A stretch of DNA of 64,000 nucleotides from Spirosoma profusum. GTDB taxonomy: Bacteria; Bacteroidota; Bacteroidia; Cytophagales; Spirosomataceae. Shown here in pieces: positions 50,669 to 58,457 of the stretch. How positions within the stretch are numbered: position 1 is the stretch's first letter; the number at the start of each line of letters is the position of its first letter. The DNA lies in assembly GCF_014699005.1 (NCBI RefSeq), contig NZ_JACWZY010000003.1:310001-374000 (forward strand). The letters run 5' to 3'. The translations under genes were made by a program, and so were the position numbers. The notes below the pieces were generated by a model, which had not been told where the DNA came from, searched no databases, and was given only the letters and a program-made list of their open reading frames with translations.

Positions 50669-51574
50669 CTACAGTTTTTCGGCGATACGTAGTTTGGCGC
50701 TACGTGCGCGTGGATTTCGGGAAATCTCGTCAGGCGTGGCTTCGATGGGTTTGCGGGTGATGGCACGTAGCGGTTTCAGTTCGTTGCCGAACAAATCTTT
50801 CTCCACCTCGCCCTGAAACTTGCCTTTGTTGATGAAGTTTTTCACCAAACGGTCTTCCAGCGAATGATACGACATCACCACCAGTCGCCCGCCCGGTTTC
50901 AATACGTCGGGGACTAGTTGAAGAAATTCTTCCAGCACCTGCAATTCTTCGTTTACTTCGATACGTAACGCCTGAAACACCTGCGCGAAATATTTATTTT
51001 CTTTACCACGCGGTGCCTGCCGTTGCAGAGCGGCTTTCAAGTCATTCACTGTTTTAATGGAGCGATTCGAACGAGCCGACACCAGAGCGCCGGCGGCTGT
51101 ACGGGCGTTGGTTATTTCGCCATACATGCCCAGAATCCGGTGTAGGTCGGCTTCCGAATATTCATTCACGATCTGACTCGCCGTTCGGTCGGCGTTCTGG
51201 TTCATACGCATATCGAGGTCGGCATCGAAACGGGTCGAGAAACCACGTTCGGGTGTATCAATCTGGTGCGACGAAATGCCCAAATCCGCCAGAATACCGT
51301 CGACCTGTTCGGATTTGTACAGGCGCAGGTAGCGTTTGATGTTTCGGAAGTTGGCCGCGACAAATGTCAGACGTGGGTCGCCGATGGCCTGTGCATTGGC
51401 TTTGGCGTCGGCATCCTGGTCGAAACCAAACACCCGACCGGCTTCTAATTGATTCAGAATGGCGCGGGTATGCCCACCGCCACCGAACGTAACGTCGACG
51501 TAGGTACCGCCAGGTTGTAGATTTAGCCCATCAATACAGGCTTGTAATAAAACGGGTTCGTGGTAATCGCTCAT
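50669..51574 (-). CDS. rsmH: 16S rRNA (cytosine-1402-N4)-methyltransferase RsmH
   Basis: 301 residues. SAM-binding motif VDVTFGGGGHTRAILNQL at residues 27-44, FGFDQDADAKANAQAIGD, GILADLGISSHQIDTPERGF, SMRI-type DMRMNQNADRTASQIVNEY, and the C-terminal YHSLEDRLVKNFINKG. Methylates C1402 in the ribosomal P site. In many bacteria it is second in the mra/dcw cluster, but here no mraZ, ftsL or ftsI is adjacent, so it is separated from the cell-division cluster. An inverted repeat lies just upstream of the start. Confidence 0.97.
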   Translation of the reverse strand: MSDYHEPVLLQACIDGLNLQPGGTYVDVTFGGGGHTRAILNQLEAGRVFGFDQDADAKANAQAIGDPRLTFVAANFRNIKRYLRLYKSEQVDGILADLGISSHQIDTPERGFSTRFDADLDMRMNQNADRTASQIVNEYSEADLHRILGMYGEITNARTAAGALVSARSNRSIKTVNDLKAALQRQAPRGKENKYFAQVFQALRIEVNEELQVLEEFLQLVPDVLKPGGRLVVMSYHSLEDRLVKNFINKGKFQGEVEKDLFGNELKPLRAITRKPIEATPDEISRNPRARSAKLRIAEKL

Positions 51575-51607
51575 TCAGAAACTAATGGACTGTTACGTAG
51601 TGTTTCA

Positions 51608-51683
51608 AATGTATGATATAGGATATATAATGTATTCTTGCTGAACAAAGCTATCATACATTATATATCCTACATCATACATT
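51608..51683. repeat. 27-bp near-perfect inverted repeat, ATACAT-rich
   Basis: Arms at 51608-51634 and 51657-51683 differ at one base pair. Shares ATAGGATATATAATGTA-type words with the element at 36428. It lies between the divergent rsmH and TlpA-like genes. Confidence 0.85.
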
Positions 51684-51709
51684 CCCATACAACCTGCATT
51701 ATCAATATC

Positions 51710-52963
51710 ATGAAAAAAATTTTTCCTCTGCTCGTGCTCCAGTTTCTGGTGTGGCCAACGGTGTCTTCCTGCCAGCCAGCATCGGCCACGTTTAAGCCTG
51801 GAACGTATCGCGCTTTTCTGAAAACGCCCGGCGGTCCGCTGCCGTTCGGGCTGGATATTCAACCTGCGCCGGGCGATGCCAAAACATACACCGTGTTTGC
51901 CTTGAATGGCCAGGAGCGCTTACCGATGGACGCTGCTACGTTACAAGGCGACTCGTTACGTATTCCGATGACTCTGTTTGAGTCAGAATTGGTTGCAAAG
52001 ATAGATGGTAATACGCTCCGGGGTGTATACCGACGCCGACGTGTAGGGCAGTCTGTACAAACTTTACCGTTCGAAGCCCAGTTCGGTCAGACGTATCGGT
52101 TTACGCCTGATGAAAAGCCAACAACTGCCAACCTCACTGGAAAATGGGCCACCGACTTTGGGAGCAAAACCGGGAAAGTGGATACAGTGAATGCGGTAGG
52201 CGTTTTCGAGCAGAAAGGAAGCAAAGTCCTCGGAACGTTTTTAACACCAACGGGCGATTATCGCTATCTTGAAGGCAACGTAGTGGGCGATAGTCTGTTT
52301 CTATCCTGCTTCGACGGGTCGCACGTTTATTTGTTCAAAGCCAAACACAATCCAGCTACCAAAACCCTTACTGGTGGCCTATGGGCAGGTATTTCCAGTT
52401 ACGAACCCTGGACCGCTCGTTTCGACCCGAGCACTGAATTACCTGATCCAGCCAAACTAACGTACCTGAAACCAGGTAAGAATACATTAAACGTATCATT
52501 TCCGGAACCCAATGGCAAAACCGTTTCACTAACCGACCCACGATTTAAGGGGAAAGTAACAATTGTGCAAATTTTGGGAACGTGGTGCCCAAACTGCATG
52601 GACGAAACGAATTTCCTGAGTCCGTGGTACCAAAAAAATAAGCAACGGGGGGTAGAAGTGTTAGGGCTGGCGTTCGAGCGGTCGGCGGAGATGGCCGTAT
52701 CAGGACCGAAAATCGAACGGATGAAGCAGCGTTTTAAACTTGATTATCCCATTGCTTTAGCCGGTACGAACGATAAAGCACAGGCATCCAAAGCCCTTCC
52801 AGACCTGAATGCCGTCGTCGCTTTCCCAACGACCATCTTCATCGACAAAAAAGGCCAGGTTCGTCACATTCATACGGGCTTCTCCGGGCCAGGAACTGGT
52901 AAATACTACGAACAGTACGTTGATGAGTTCAATCGCCTGATGGATAAATTATTGGCGGAGTAG
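51710..52963 (+). CDS. TlpA-like thioredoxin-fold lipoprotein
   Basis: 417 residues. Lipoprotein signal with Cys21 (WPTVSSC). An N-terminal ~260 residues contain beta-rich repeats (TGKWATDFGSKTGKVDTVN, LTGGLWAGISSYEPW), then a C-terminal AhpC/TlpA thioredoxin domain with redox pair Cys293/Cys296 in LGTWCPNCMDE and the cis-Pro FPTTIFIDKKG. A periplasmic, inner- or outer-membrane-anchored thiol-disulphide reductase is expected. An in-frame extension to 51638 is encoded by the inverted repeat and is not counted. The partner is unknown. Confidence 0.88.
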   Translation: MKKIFPLLVLQFLVWPTVSSCQPASATFKPGTYRAFLKTPGGPLPFGLDIQPAPGDAKTYTVFALNGQERLPMDAATLQGDSLRIPMTLFESELVAKIDGNTLRGVYRRRRVGQSVQTLPFEAQFGQTYRFTPDEKPTTANLTGKWATDFGSKTGKVDTVNAVGVFEQKGSKVLGTFLTPTGDYRYLEGNVVGDSLFLSCFDGSHVYLFKAKHNPATKTLTGGLWAGISSYEPWTARFDPSTELPDPAKLTYLKPGKNTLNVSFPEPNGKTVSLTDPRFKGKVTIVQILGTWCPNCMDETNFLSPWYQKNKQRGVEVLGLAFERSAEMAVSGPKIERMKQRFKLDYPIALAGTNDKAQASKALPDLNAVVAFPTTIFIDKKGQVRHIHTGFSGPGTGKYYEQYVDEFNRLMDKLLAE

Positions 52964-52989
52964 AAGGGCAAATGAGCATTATTGCCAGT

Positions 52990-53337
52990 CTACTCCAGCC
53001 ACATCACTTTTTCGTAGGCAATTTCATAATCCATCTCTTCGAGCGGGATCAACTCGGTGAGATGGCCGTGTTCGTCGGTTCGGATGGCGTTCCAGCGACC
53101 GGATGCATCACGTAGCAAAATCCGGTAACCGTAAATCGGGTGCAACGTAGCAGCGTCGGTTCGGTGATCCCAGCCGGTTTGAAGTTCAACGGCAAAACCA
53201 ATACGTTCTAAAACTTCCGGCAACTGATCTGCTACATTGTCGGTACCATCTAATTCCTCAATCCAAAGCACCAGTCCATCGGTGCCCCAGTTGAAATGAA
53301 GCGAAGCCGGGCTGAGGGTGATAATTGAAGCGTTCAT
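52990..53337 (-). CDS. Small protein of unknown function, last gene of the XRE-linked cassette
   Basis: 115 residues starting MNASIITLSPASLHFNW. No signal peptide or membrane segment; acidic overall with short motifs GLVLWIEELDGTD, VELQTGWDHRTDAATLHPI and EEMDYEIAYEKVMW. No family recognised. It lies 62 bases downstream of the RecE-like nuclease gene on the same strand, with a small GCATAGGG/CCCTATGC hairpin between them (53367-53405), so it is likely but not certainly in the same operon. Confidence 0.6.
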   Translation of the reverse strand: MNASIITLSPASLHFNWGTDGLVLWIEELDGTDNVADQLPEVLERIGFAVELQTGWDHRTDAATLHPIYGYRILLRDASGRWNAIRTDEHGHLTELIPLEEMDYEIAYEKVMWLE

Positions 53338-53366
53338 AACATTGTTGTTTAAAATTTTTGCAAAGG

Positions 53367-53405
53367 GCATAGGGTGAACTATCCCCTTTATCCCATGCCC
53401 TATGC
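53367..53405. terminator. Small hairpin overlapping the nuclease stop codon
   Basis: GCATAGGG (53367-53374) and CCCTATGC (53398-53405), 23-base spacer. GCATAGGG also appears in the element at 58389. It may attenuate transcription into the 52990 gene. Confidence 0.5.
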
Positions 53406-54197
53406 TGTCATACTCCAGGCGGGTGCGGAAAGCACGGTGCTTTCCTGCTCTTCCCGCCATTTTCGGAGCCAGAAACGATATTTCTTCCGACCGTAGTCGA
53501 TAAAGCCAGGAATCGACGTAGCATCGACAGCAAACAGGCGGTGCGGACGTTGTTTCATCACGCCAATAAATACAAACCGAAACTGGCGTGTCGATGCCCA
53601 CTCCTGATTGTCGGCATTACGTAGGCTATCGACGTAAAAAGCGGCTTGTCGGTCATAATCGTATGTATAGCACGATTCCAGAAACTGTGCCTGTGTTCGG
53701 GCCGACGTCGTTTTTACATCAATCACCAGCGCGTTACGTCGTTTAGGACTTGTATAAATCATGTCTAGGCGAGCTTTACAAGCAACGCTCGTAACAGGGT
53801 CTGTCGATAAAACGATACGTTCCCGCTCCGACATTCGCAGGTAACGGTGGCAGAACGTATCTTGCTTTATCGTACGCATCAATGCTGCTAACTGCTCAGC
53901 CTGCGCCAGCGATAATCCATCCAATCCAGGCTGATCTGAAGAGTCGACCATATCGGGCAATAATTGTTGAATAACCGTTCCTATCGATTCGGGTTCGAGC
54001 AGATGCTGGTGAAAAGCTCGTCCAAATACCTTTGTTTTCTCACCAATAAATCGCGCCGAGGGCACCGACCAATAGCCCAGATGTTCTTCTTTCAGCCGGG
54101 TCAGATCGGAATTCGACACGCGCGGTAAGGCGCGGTACGCATCGCCGGGTGTAGCAATCGGCTGAACTGAATTTGTATATACCGTTGGAGATAGCAT
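53400..54197 (-). CDS. RecE/exonuclease VIII-like PD-(D/E)XK nuclease
   Basis: 265 residues; ATG at 54197 follows a palindrome. Features resemble the DUF3799/RecE nuclease fold: RVSNSDLTRLKEEHLGYW, GRAFHQHLLEPESI, then the catalytic set Glu126 (SERERIVL), Asp145 (KARLDMIY), Asp160-x-Lys162 (VIDVKTT), and YDYDRQAAFYVD with Gln184. Such enzymes resect double-stranded DNA for phage-type recombination, usually with a RecT annealase. No RecT is present; the upstream partner is a 212-residue unknown. It belongs to a leftward cassette facing an XRE regulator. Confidence 0.78.
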   Translation of the reverse strand: MLSPTVYTNSVQPIATPGDAYRALPRVSNSDLTRLKEEHLGYWSVPSARFIGEKTKVFGRAFHQHLLEPESIGTVIQQLLPDMVDSSDQPGLDGLSLAQAEQLAALMRTIKQDTFCHRYLRMSERERIVLSTDPVTSVACKARLDMIYTSPKRRNALVIDVKTTSARTQAQFLESCYTYDYDRQAAFYVDSLRNADNQEWASTRQFRFVFIGVMKQRPHRLFAVDATSIPGFIDYGRKKYRFWLRKWREEQESTVLSAPAWSMTA

Positions 54198-54218
54198 CGA
54201 AAAGAAATTTAAAGAACG

Positions 54219-54256
54219 ACGTAACGTATCGCCGACGTAGCAGTGATACGTTACGT
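54219..54256. promoter_or_regulatory. 12-bp inverted repeat before the nuclease gene
   Basis: ACGTAACGTATC (54219-54230) and its exact complement (54245-54256) around 14 bases in the 80-base gap between the 212-residue gene and the nuclease gene. It is built almost entirely of the TACGT/ACGTA word. It could be an mRNA hairpin that sets relative expression or an operator. Confidence 0.55.
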
Positions 54257-54277
54257 ACAATACGTTGGATCAGATGA

Positions 54278-54916
54278 TTAGCCTGCCGGAAGTAGTTCCG
54301 GGTCTTCAACTGCATGAACAAACGGATTGTAGTAGTTCATAGCCGTTTTGATGTTGGCAATATCCGTTAGCGTTTCCTGCCGGAAGATTTTTACATCCTG
54401 CGCAAACTGCTTGAGTTCTACGGTTTTCTCTACGTCGCCAATTTTGTAGGAGAACGTAGCGATATAGTAAACTCCTTTGGGCTGCACCTTCGTGTTTTCT
54501 TTTTTCTCGGCCACAGCCGTAATCACTACGTCGGACAGCGTCTGATCGTCGTAATAAAGCGGTTCGATGAGCCGGAAAATATTATCGACGGAATAGCCGT
54601 GGAAAAGAATGGCCGATACGCAGTTTTTCTCATCGATAAAAAAGATTTCAGCCCAGTTTTTAGTACCCATATTCAGGATGTTATCCGTAAAGATGCGCCA
54701 GGCAATCGGCTGAAAGGTAAGGGTACGGCCCAGCTTCTCGGAACCATTGATGTTGAACACGCCTTCCTTCGCATCGAACCGATATTGACGTGGATGTCCT
54801 TCCAAATATTTATACTTATTGACTACTTCTCCTGTCAATTCGTGAATCTTTTGATACGGTTTCAGTGCGTCAACGCTTTGAATTGTCGAAAGTTGGTTTT
54901 TGTTTTGTGTGTTCAT
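54278..54916 (-). CDS. Unknown protein in the RecE-like/XRE cassette
   Basis: 212 residues starting MNTQNKNQLSTIQSVDALK (an earlier TTG is less likely). No signal peptide or clear membrane segment. Ordered region with YKYLEGHPRQYRFDAKEGVF, LTFQPIAWRIFTDNILNMG, WAEIFFIDEKNCVSAILFHG and YYIATFSYKIGDVEKTVEL. I do not recognise the family. Position before a RecE-like nuclease suggests it could fill the annealing-protein role of RecT/Erf/Rad52-type partners, but there is no sequence evidence for that. Divergent from the XRE regulator across 290 bases. Confidence 0.65.
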   Translation of the reverse strand: MNTQNKNQLSTIQSVDALKPYQKIHELTGEVVNKYKYLEGHPRQYRFDAKEGVFNINGSEKLGRTLTFQPIAWRIFTDNILNMGTKNWAEIFFIDEKNCVSAILFHGYSVDNIFRLIEPLYYDDQTLSDVVITAVAEKKENTKVQPKGVYYIATFSYKIGDVEKTVELKQFAQDVKIFRQETLTDIANIKTAMNYYNPFVHAVEDPELLPAG

Positions 54917-54944
54917 TAGTATTTGTTGTTTACTGTTCAAGCAG

Positions 54945-54964
54945 GGGACCCATGTTGCGGTCCC
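54945..54964. promoter_or_regulatory. Leader hairpin upstream of the 54278 gene
   Basis: GGGACC / GGTCCC (54945-54950 and 54959-54964) with an eight-base loop, about 30 bases before the ATG on the minus strand. May affect translation or termination in the leader. Confidence 0.4.
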
Positions 54965-55002
54965 TTTTGCCTTTTTACAGGGTTGTGTTTATTGACTTAA
55001 AA

Positions 55003-55074
55003 TTACACAAATTCATGTAAAAAACAAGCCCGTTTTGTAAGTTTAGTCGTAGTTTTTTACTCATTTTTGTGTAA
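55003..55074. promoter_or_regulatory. Inverted TTACACAA words in the XRE/cassette promoter region
   Basis: TTACACAA (55003-55010) and its complement TTGTGTAA (55067-55074) are 56 bases apart in the divergent region, with weaker relatives nearby (TTCATGTAAAA, TTTTGTAAG). Candidate half-sites for the XRE protein at 55207. Confidence 0.45.
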
Positions 55075-55206
55075 AATGGCAGCGTGATTGGTAGGTGACT
55101 GAGATTCAGAGGGTAATCTGGGCCGTTTCGAGGTACCTTCACTACCTTCTGAAAATTTTTTCGGAAAACTGAAAATTTTTTTGCCAATTTTTCGCGATAC
55201 ATAACT

Positions 55207-55578
55207 ATGACGATTCAACTCCGACTTCAGGAATTAATTGATGCCCTTGATGTTAGCGTCCTTGAGTTTGCCCGAAAATTAGGTGAACGCCGGGGCGAAA
55301 AAGTCTACCATATTCTTCACGGGCGACTGAAGCCGAGTTACGATACCATCGAGAAAATTCTGATGGCCTATCCGCAGGTCAACGCCGACTGGCTGTTACG
55401 TGGTGAAGGGCTCATGTTCAAGATACTTAGCTCACCTTCGGCGGCCATTACAACTGAAGAACGGCTGCGAAATGTAGAGTATTTGCTCTTTCAGCTTAAT
55501 GAACGAATGACCGTGCTACAGGCCACGAACGACCAGCTACTAGCCGAGTTGACCGCCTTAGTAAGGAAGGGTAATTAG
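55207..55578 (+). CDS. XRE-family (CI-like) helix-turn-helix regulator
   Basis: 123 residues. The HTH covers about residues 1-70 (VSVLEFARKLGERRGEKVYH, LKPSYDTIEKILMAYPQVNA) and ends with DWLLRGEGLMF, a signature I associate with phage C1/CI-type repressors. A C-terminal coiled-coil-like helix follows (LRNVEYLLFQLNERMTVLQATN, read in two parts). It lacks a LexA-type protease domain. Divergent from the unknown/nuclease cassette, which it probably represses, and from its own promoter. A terminator lies at 55696. Confidence 0.84.
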   Translation: MTIQLRLQELIDALDVSVLEFARKLGERRGEKVYHILHGRLKPSYDTIEKILMAYPQVNADWLLRGEGLMFKILSSPSAAITTEERLRNVEYLLFQLNERMTVLQATNDQLLAELTALVRKGN

Positions 55579-55695
55579 AAAATAACGTATCAGGATGTTG
55601 CGACAAATGAATTGAATGCATATATTTATTGTCAAAGTACCAGAACGAAGATCAATTTTACGTGTAAATCAACGTTTTCTTAACCTACCTCAACC

Positions 55696-55724
55696 AGCCC
55701 CTTCTTACCGGAGGGGCTTTTTTC
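55696..55724 (+). terminator. Intrinsic terminator downstream of the XRE gene
   Basis: AGCCCCT / AGGGGCT stem (55696-55702, 55712-55718) followed by TTTTTT. It ends 118 bases after the XRE stop. Confidence 0.78.
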
Positions 55725-55775
55725 GTAAACAACCGCCCTCACTTTCAGGTTATAGTCTGAAAAACACCAAACGTT

Positions 55776-56246
55776 ATGGCAACTACATCACCATTCGATC
55801 CAGATAAAGTAGATCCTGAGTTTTATTCACATGATCCCAGTCAACACGGCGATTCCGACTTTGGTCGCGAATCGGGTGGGGTTGGTAATAACACGTATGA
55901 AGGTGGTACGTCGGGCATGGATTTGGATTCTGAACGACGTAATGAAACCTATGAAACCCGTGAAGCCAATCAAGATAAAGGTCGCGTAGGCGAACCGCAT
56001 GGCGCTAGTCTGGGTGGTACGCAGCAGTGGGACGTTGACGCCGATGCCATTTCGGACGTACCGAAAGGACAACTGATGAGTGATGAAGCCGCTTCGAAAC
56101 TGAACGAAGTAGCCGAGAACCCATCCGATGATGCGCTGCTGCACCGGGGCGACGCTACGTATCTCGAAGAGGGCGATAATCCGAATGCGGGCTACGATCC
56201 ACACGATGTAGGATACACGGGTAAAGACAAGGAAACACCTCAGTAA
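55776..56246 (+). CDS. Disordered acidic protein of unknown function
   Basis: 156 residues, very rich in Asp, Glu, Gly, Ser and Asn with almost no hydrophobic runs; probably intrinsically disordered. Parts such as FDPDKVDPEFYSHDPSQHGD and SDDALLHRGDATYLEEGDNP are low in order-promoting residues. No signal peptide or family recognised. It resembles in composition general-stress or desiccation-related hydrophilic proteins, but that is only a guess. Flanked by terminators on both sides, so it is probably a single-gene unit. Confidence 0.72.
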   Translation: MATTSPFDPDKVDPEFYSHDPSQHGDSDFGRESGGVGNNTYEGGTSGMDLDSERRNETYETREANQDKGRVGEPHGASLGGTQQWDVDADAISDVPKGQLMSDEAASKLNEVAENPSDDALLHRGDATYLEEGDNPNAGYDPHDVGYTGKDKETPQ

Positions 56247-56266
56247 GCTGAGTATAAATTTGTTCT

Positions 56267-56300
56267 AAAAAACGGTCAGGTGAAAACTTGACCGTTTTTT
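56267..56300. terminator. Terminator after the disordered-protein gene
   Basis: AAAAAACGGTCA / TGACCGTTTTTT arms (56267-56278, 56289-56300), 12 bp each, flanked by A and T runs, so it can act in both directions. Confidence 0.8.
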
Positions 56301-56401
56301 ATTTGGCCGGGCAATAAGCTTCGCGACCTCTTACTGGCATTTCTTTTGTAAACTTGCTTTTTATTTCAGTTAATCCGGCAGATTCCCGCTGCCTTCGTAT
56401 T

Positions 56402-57397
56402 GTGCTCATCGAAACCCGTGCTTATGCGCGGGCGGGTTTGCTCGGTAACCCGTCCGACGGTTTTTTTGGTAAAACCATTGCTATTTCCGTACGCAACTTT
56501 GGGGCGTCCGTTACGTTGTACCCCTCGCCAGAACTGAACGTTGAACCGCAAGCGCAGGACACGAACAGTTTCAGAAGCCTGCATCATCTGCGCGACGCCG
56601 TCAGTACGCTTGGCTATCACGGCGGTGTTCCGTTGCTGAAAGCAGCCATCAAGAAATTTGCCGAATACTGCGAAACCGAAAACATCCGGTTGCCCAATCA
56701 GAACTTTTCGATACGTTACCGAACGTCAATTCCGCGTCAGGTTGGGTTATCGGGGTCGAGCGCTATCATTGTTGCTACGTTCCGGGCGCTCATGCAGTTT
56801 TATGGGGTCGAGATACCGCAACCCATTCTTCCTAATCTGGTGCTGGCTACCGAAACCGAAGAACTAGGCATTACGGCGGGTTTGCAGGACCGGGTAATTC
56901 AGTGTTATGAAGGTTGCGTTTACATGGATTTCGACCGTTCGATCATGGAAAAGCAGGGACACGGCGATTATGAACCCATTGACCCGCGTCTGCTGCCCAA
57001 ACTTTATATTGCTTACAATACCGACCTTGGGAAGCAATCGGGTCGCGTCCATAGTGATGTTCGGGCGCGTTGGTTACAAGGCGAGCCGCTGGTTGTTGAC
57101 ACCCTGAACGCCATTGCCGACGTAGCACGTCAGGGCCAGGAAGCCATTCAGCAGCACAACATTGACCGGCTCAACGAACTGGTCAATCGTAATTTTGATC
57201 TGCGCTCGACGATATTCAATATAAGCGACCGCAACCGCAGCCTCATCGAAGCCGCCCGTGCCTGTGGTGCATCGGCTTCCTTTACCGGCTCAGGCGGCTC
57301 CATCATTGGCATTTACCGCGACGATGCCATGCTGAACCGACTCTTTGTCGAACTCCGAAAAATAAACGCCCGCGTTATAAAGCCGTTTGTAGTATAA
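56402..57397 (+). CDS. GHMP-family sugar kinase, glucuronokinase-like
   Basis: 331 residues with a probable GTG start at 56402. The N-terminus ETRAYARAGLLGNPSDGFFG and the phosphate loop RQVGLSGSSAIIVATFRAL match GHMP kinases, and the ARAGLLGNPSDG wording resembles plant glucuronokinase, which makes glucuronate-1-phosphate; ACGASASFTGSGGSIIG forms the third motif. It is followed 112 bases later by a GalU-type uridylyltransferase on the same strand, so the two may together form a UDP-sugar from a free sugar. Whether the sugar is glucuronate, galactose or another is not settled by sequence. Confidence 0.8.
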   Translation: MLIETRAYARAGLLGNPSDGFFGKTIAISVRNFGASVTLYPSPELNVEPQAQDTNSFRSLHHLRDAVSTLGYHGGVPLLKAAIKKFAEYCETENIRLPNQNFSIRYRTSIPRQVGLSGSSAIIVATFRALMQFYGVEIPQPILPNLVLATETEELGITAGLQDRVIQCYEGCVYMDFDRSIMEKQGHGDYEPIDPRLLPKLYIAYNTDLGKQSGRVHSDVRARWLQGEPLVVDTLNAIADVARQGQEAIQQHNIDRLNELVNRNFDLRSTIFNISDRNRSLIEAARACGASASFTGSGGSIIGIYRDDAMLNRLFVELRKINARVIKPFVV

Positions 57398-57404
57398 TTT
57401 AGCG

Positions 57405-57505
57405 AAAGAGTGAACGAGCGAAAGTATCTGCCGGACGCTTTTACGCCGAATGATTTTCGCTCTTTCACCGCTCCGGCGGCCCGGTCGTTCGCTCTTTCAC
57501 TCTTT
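57405..57505. repeat. Imperfect inverted repeat between the kinase and galU genes
   Basis: AAAGAGTGAACGAGCGAA (57405-57422) and TTCGCTCTTTCACTCTTT (57488-57505) are complementary except for one pair; a third related word lies between them. The galU ribosome-binding region falls inside the right arm. Confidence 0.7.
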
Positions 57506-57509
57506 AATT

Positions 57510-58379
57510 ATGATCAAAAAAGCCATTATCCCTGCTGCCGGACTTGGAACCCGGTTTTTGCCTGCCACTAAGGCACAACCTAAAGAAATGCTTCCGATTA
57601 TTGACCGGCCTACGATTCAATACGTCGTGCAGGAAGCCGTTGATTCGGGTATTGAAGATATTCTGATTATTACCGGTAAAGGAAAGCGTGCCATTGAAGA
57701 TCACTTCGACCGGAATTATGAACTCGAAACCCGTCTCGAAGAAAAAGAAGACCAGTTATTGCTGGATGAAATGCGTCGGCTTTCGGACATGGCGAACCTG
57801 CACTACGTTCGTCAGCGCGAACTGAATGGGCTGGGGGATGCTATTCGGTATGCTCGCCATCATGTTGGCAATGAGCCCTTTGCAGTCCTGTTAGGCGATA
57901 CCATCATGGACGCTGTGATTCCGGTAACGCAACAACTTATTGATACCCACGATCAGTATGGATGCTCCGTAATTGCGGTAGAAGAAGTACCTCACGACAA
58001 AGTGAATCGGTACGGAATTGTAGGCGGGAGATCGATAAGCGACCGAATTCTGGAACTGGAAACGCTGGTCGAGAAACCTTCTGTTAACGAAGCTCCGTCT
58101 AATCTGGCTATTGCCGGACGATACATTCTGACACCCGAAATTTTTTCGATGCTGGAACAGACGCCTGCTGGTAAAAACAATGAGATTCAGTTGACCGACG
58201 CCATGTTGCTGCTGCTCAAACGCGAAAACCTGTACGCCCACCGCATCGAAGGGAAACGTCACGACATTGGCAACAAACTTGATTTCCTGAAAACAACAGT
58301 AGAATTTGCCCTCAAACGCCCTGAATTTGCCGATAAGTTTCGGGCTTTTCTGGAGGAAATATTGCGTAAAGGGGAGTAA
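57510..58379 (+). CDS. galU: UTP-glucose-1-phosphate uridylyltransferase
   Basis: 289 residues. Nucleotidyltransferase signature AIIPAAGLGTRFLPATKAQP then KEMLPIIDRPTIQYVVQEAV, and FAVLLGDTIMDAVIPVTQQL, NRYGIVGGRSISDRI, EKPSVNEAPSNLAIAGRYI. Makes UDP-glucose from UTP and glucose-1-phosphate in the cytoplasm, for glycans and lipids. The ATG at 57510 is chosen to give the standard N-terminus; a frame open to 57450 is unlikely to be used. Next to a GHMP kinase, which could supply the sugar-1-phosphate. Confidence 0.96.
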   Translation: MIKKAIIPAAGLGTRFLPATKAQPKEMLPIIDRPTIQYVVQEAVDSGIEDILIITGKGKRAIEDHFDRNYELETRLEEKEDQLLLDEMRRLSDMANLHYVRQRELNGLGDAIRYARHHVGNEPFAVLLGDTIMDAVIPVTQQLIDTHDQYGCSVIAVEEVPHDKVNRYGIVGGRSISDRILELETLVEKPSVNEAPSNLAIAGRYILTPEIFSMLEQTPAGKNNEIQLTDAMLLLLKRENLYAHRIEGKRHDIGNKLDFLKTTVEFALKRPEFADKFRAFLEEILRKGE

Positions 58380-58388
58380 GGCTATTAG

Positions 58389-58449
58389 GGCAAAGGGGTA
58401 AGACCATAGGGCCAGAGTTCGCTTTCCCTATGCCCTTACCCCTTTTGCC
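58389..58449. repeat. Imperfect inverted repeat between galU and the giant propeller gene
   Basis: GGCAAAGGGGTAAGACCATA on the left and CCCTATGCCCTTACCCCTTT on the right are complements with one gap and two mismatches. It lies between convergent genes and probably terminates both. GCATAGGG recurs in the hairpin at 53367. Confidence 0.75.
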
Positions 58450-58457
58450 ATATGCTT

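Noticed and set aside
51638-51709. N-terminal extension of the TlpA-like gene
   Set aside because: Encoded by the right half of the inverted repeat; the lipoprotein signal begins at 51710.
53338-53601. Upstream extension of the 52990 gene
   Set aside because: It overlaps the nuclease coding region in another frame and has no family resemblance; the ATG at 53337 follows the intergenic gap.
52990-55578. A complete prophage or integrated element around the nuclease cassette
   Set aside because: No integrase, tRNA attachment site, structural gene or flanking direct repeat is visible; neighbours are ordinary chromosomal genes.
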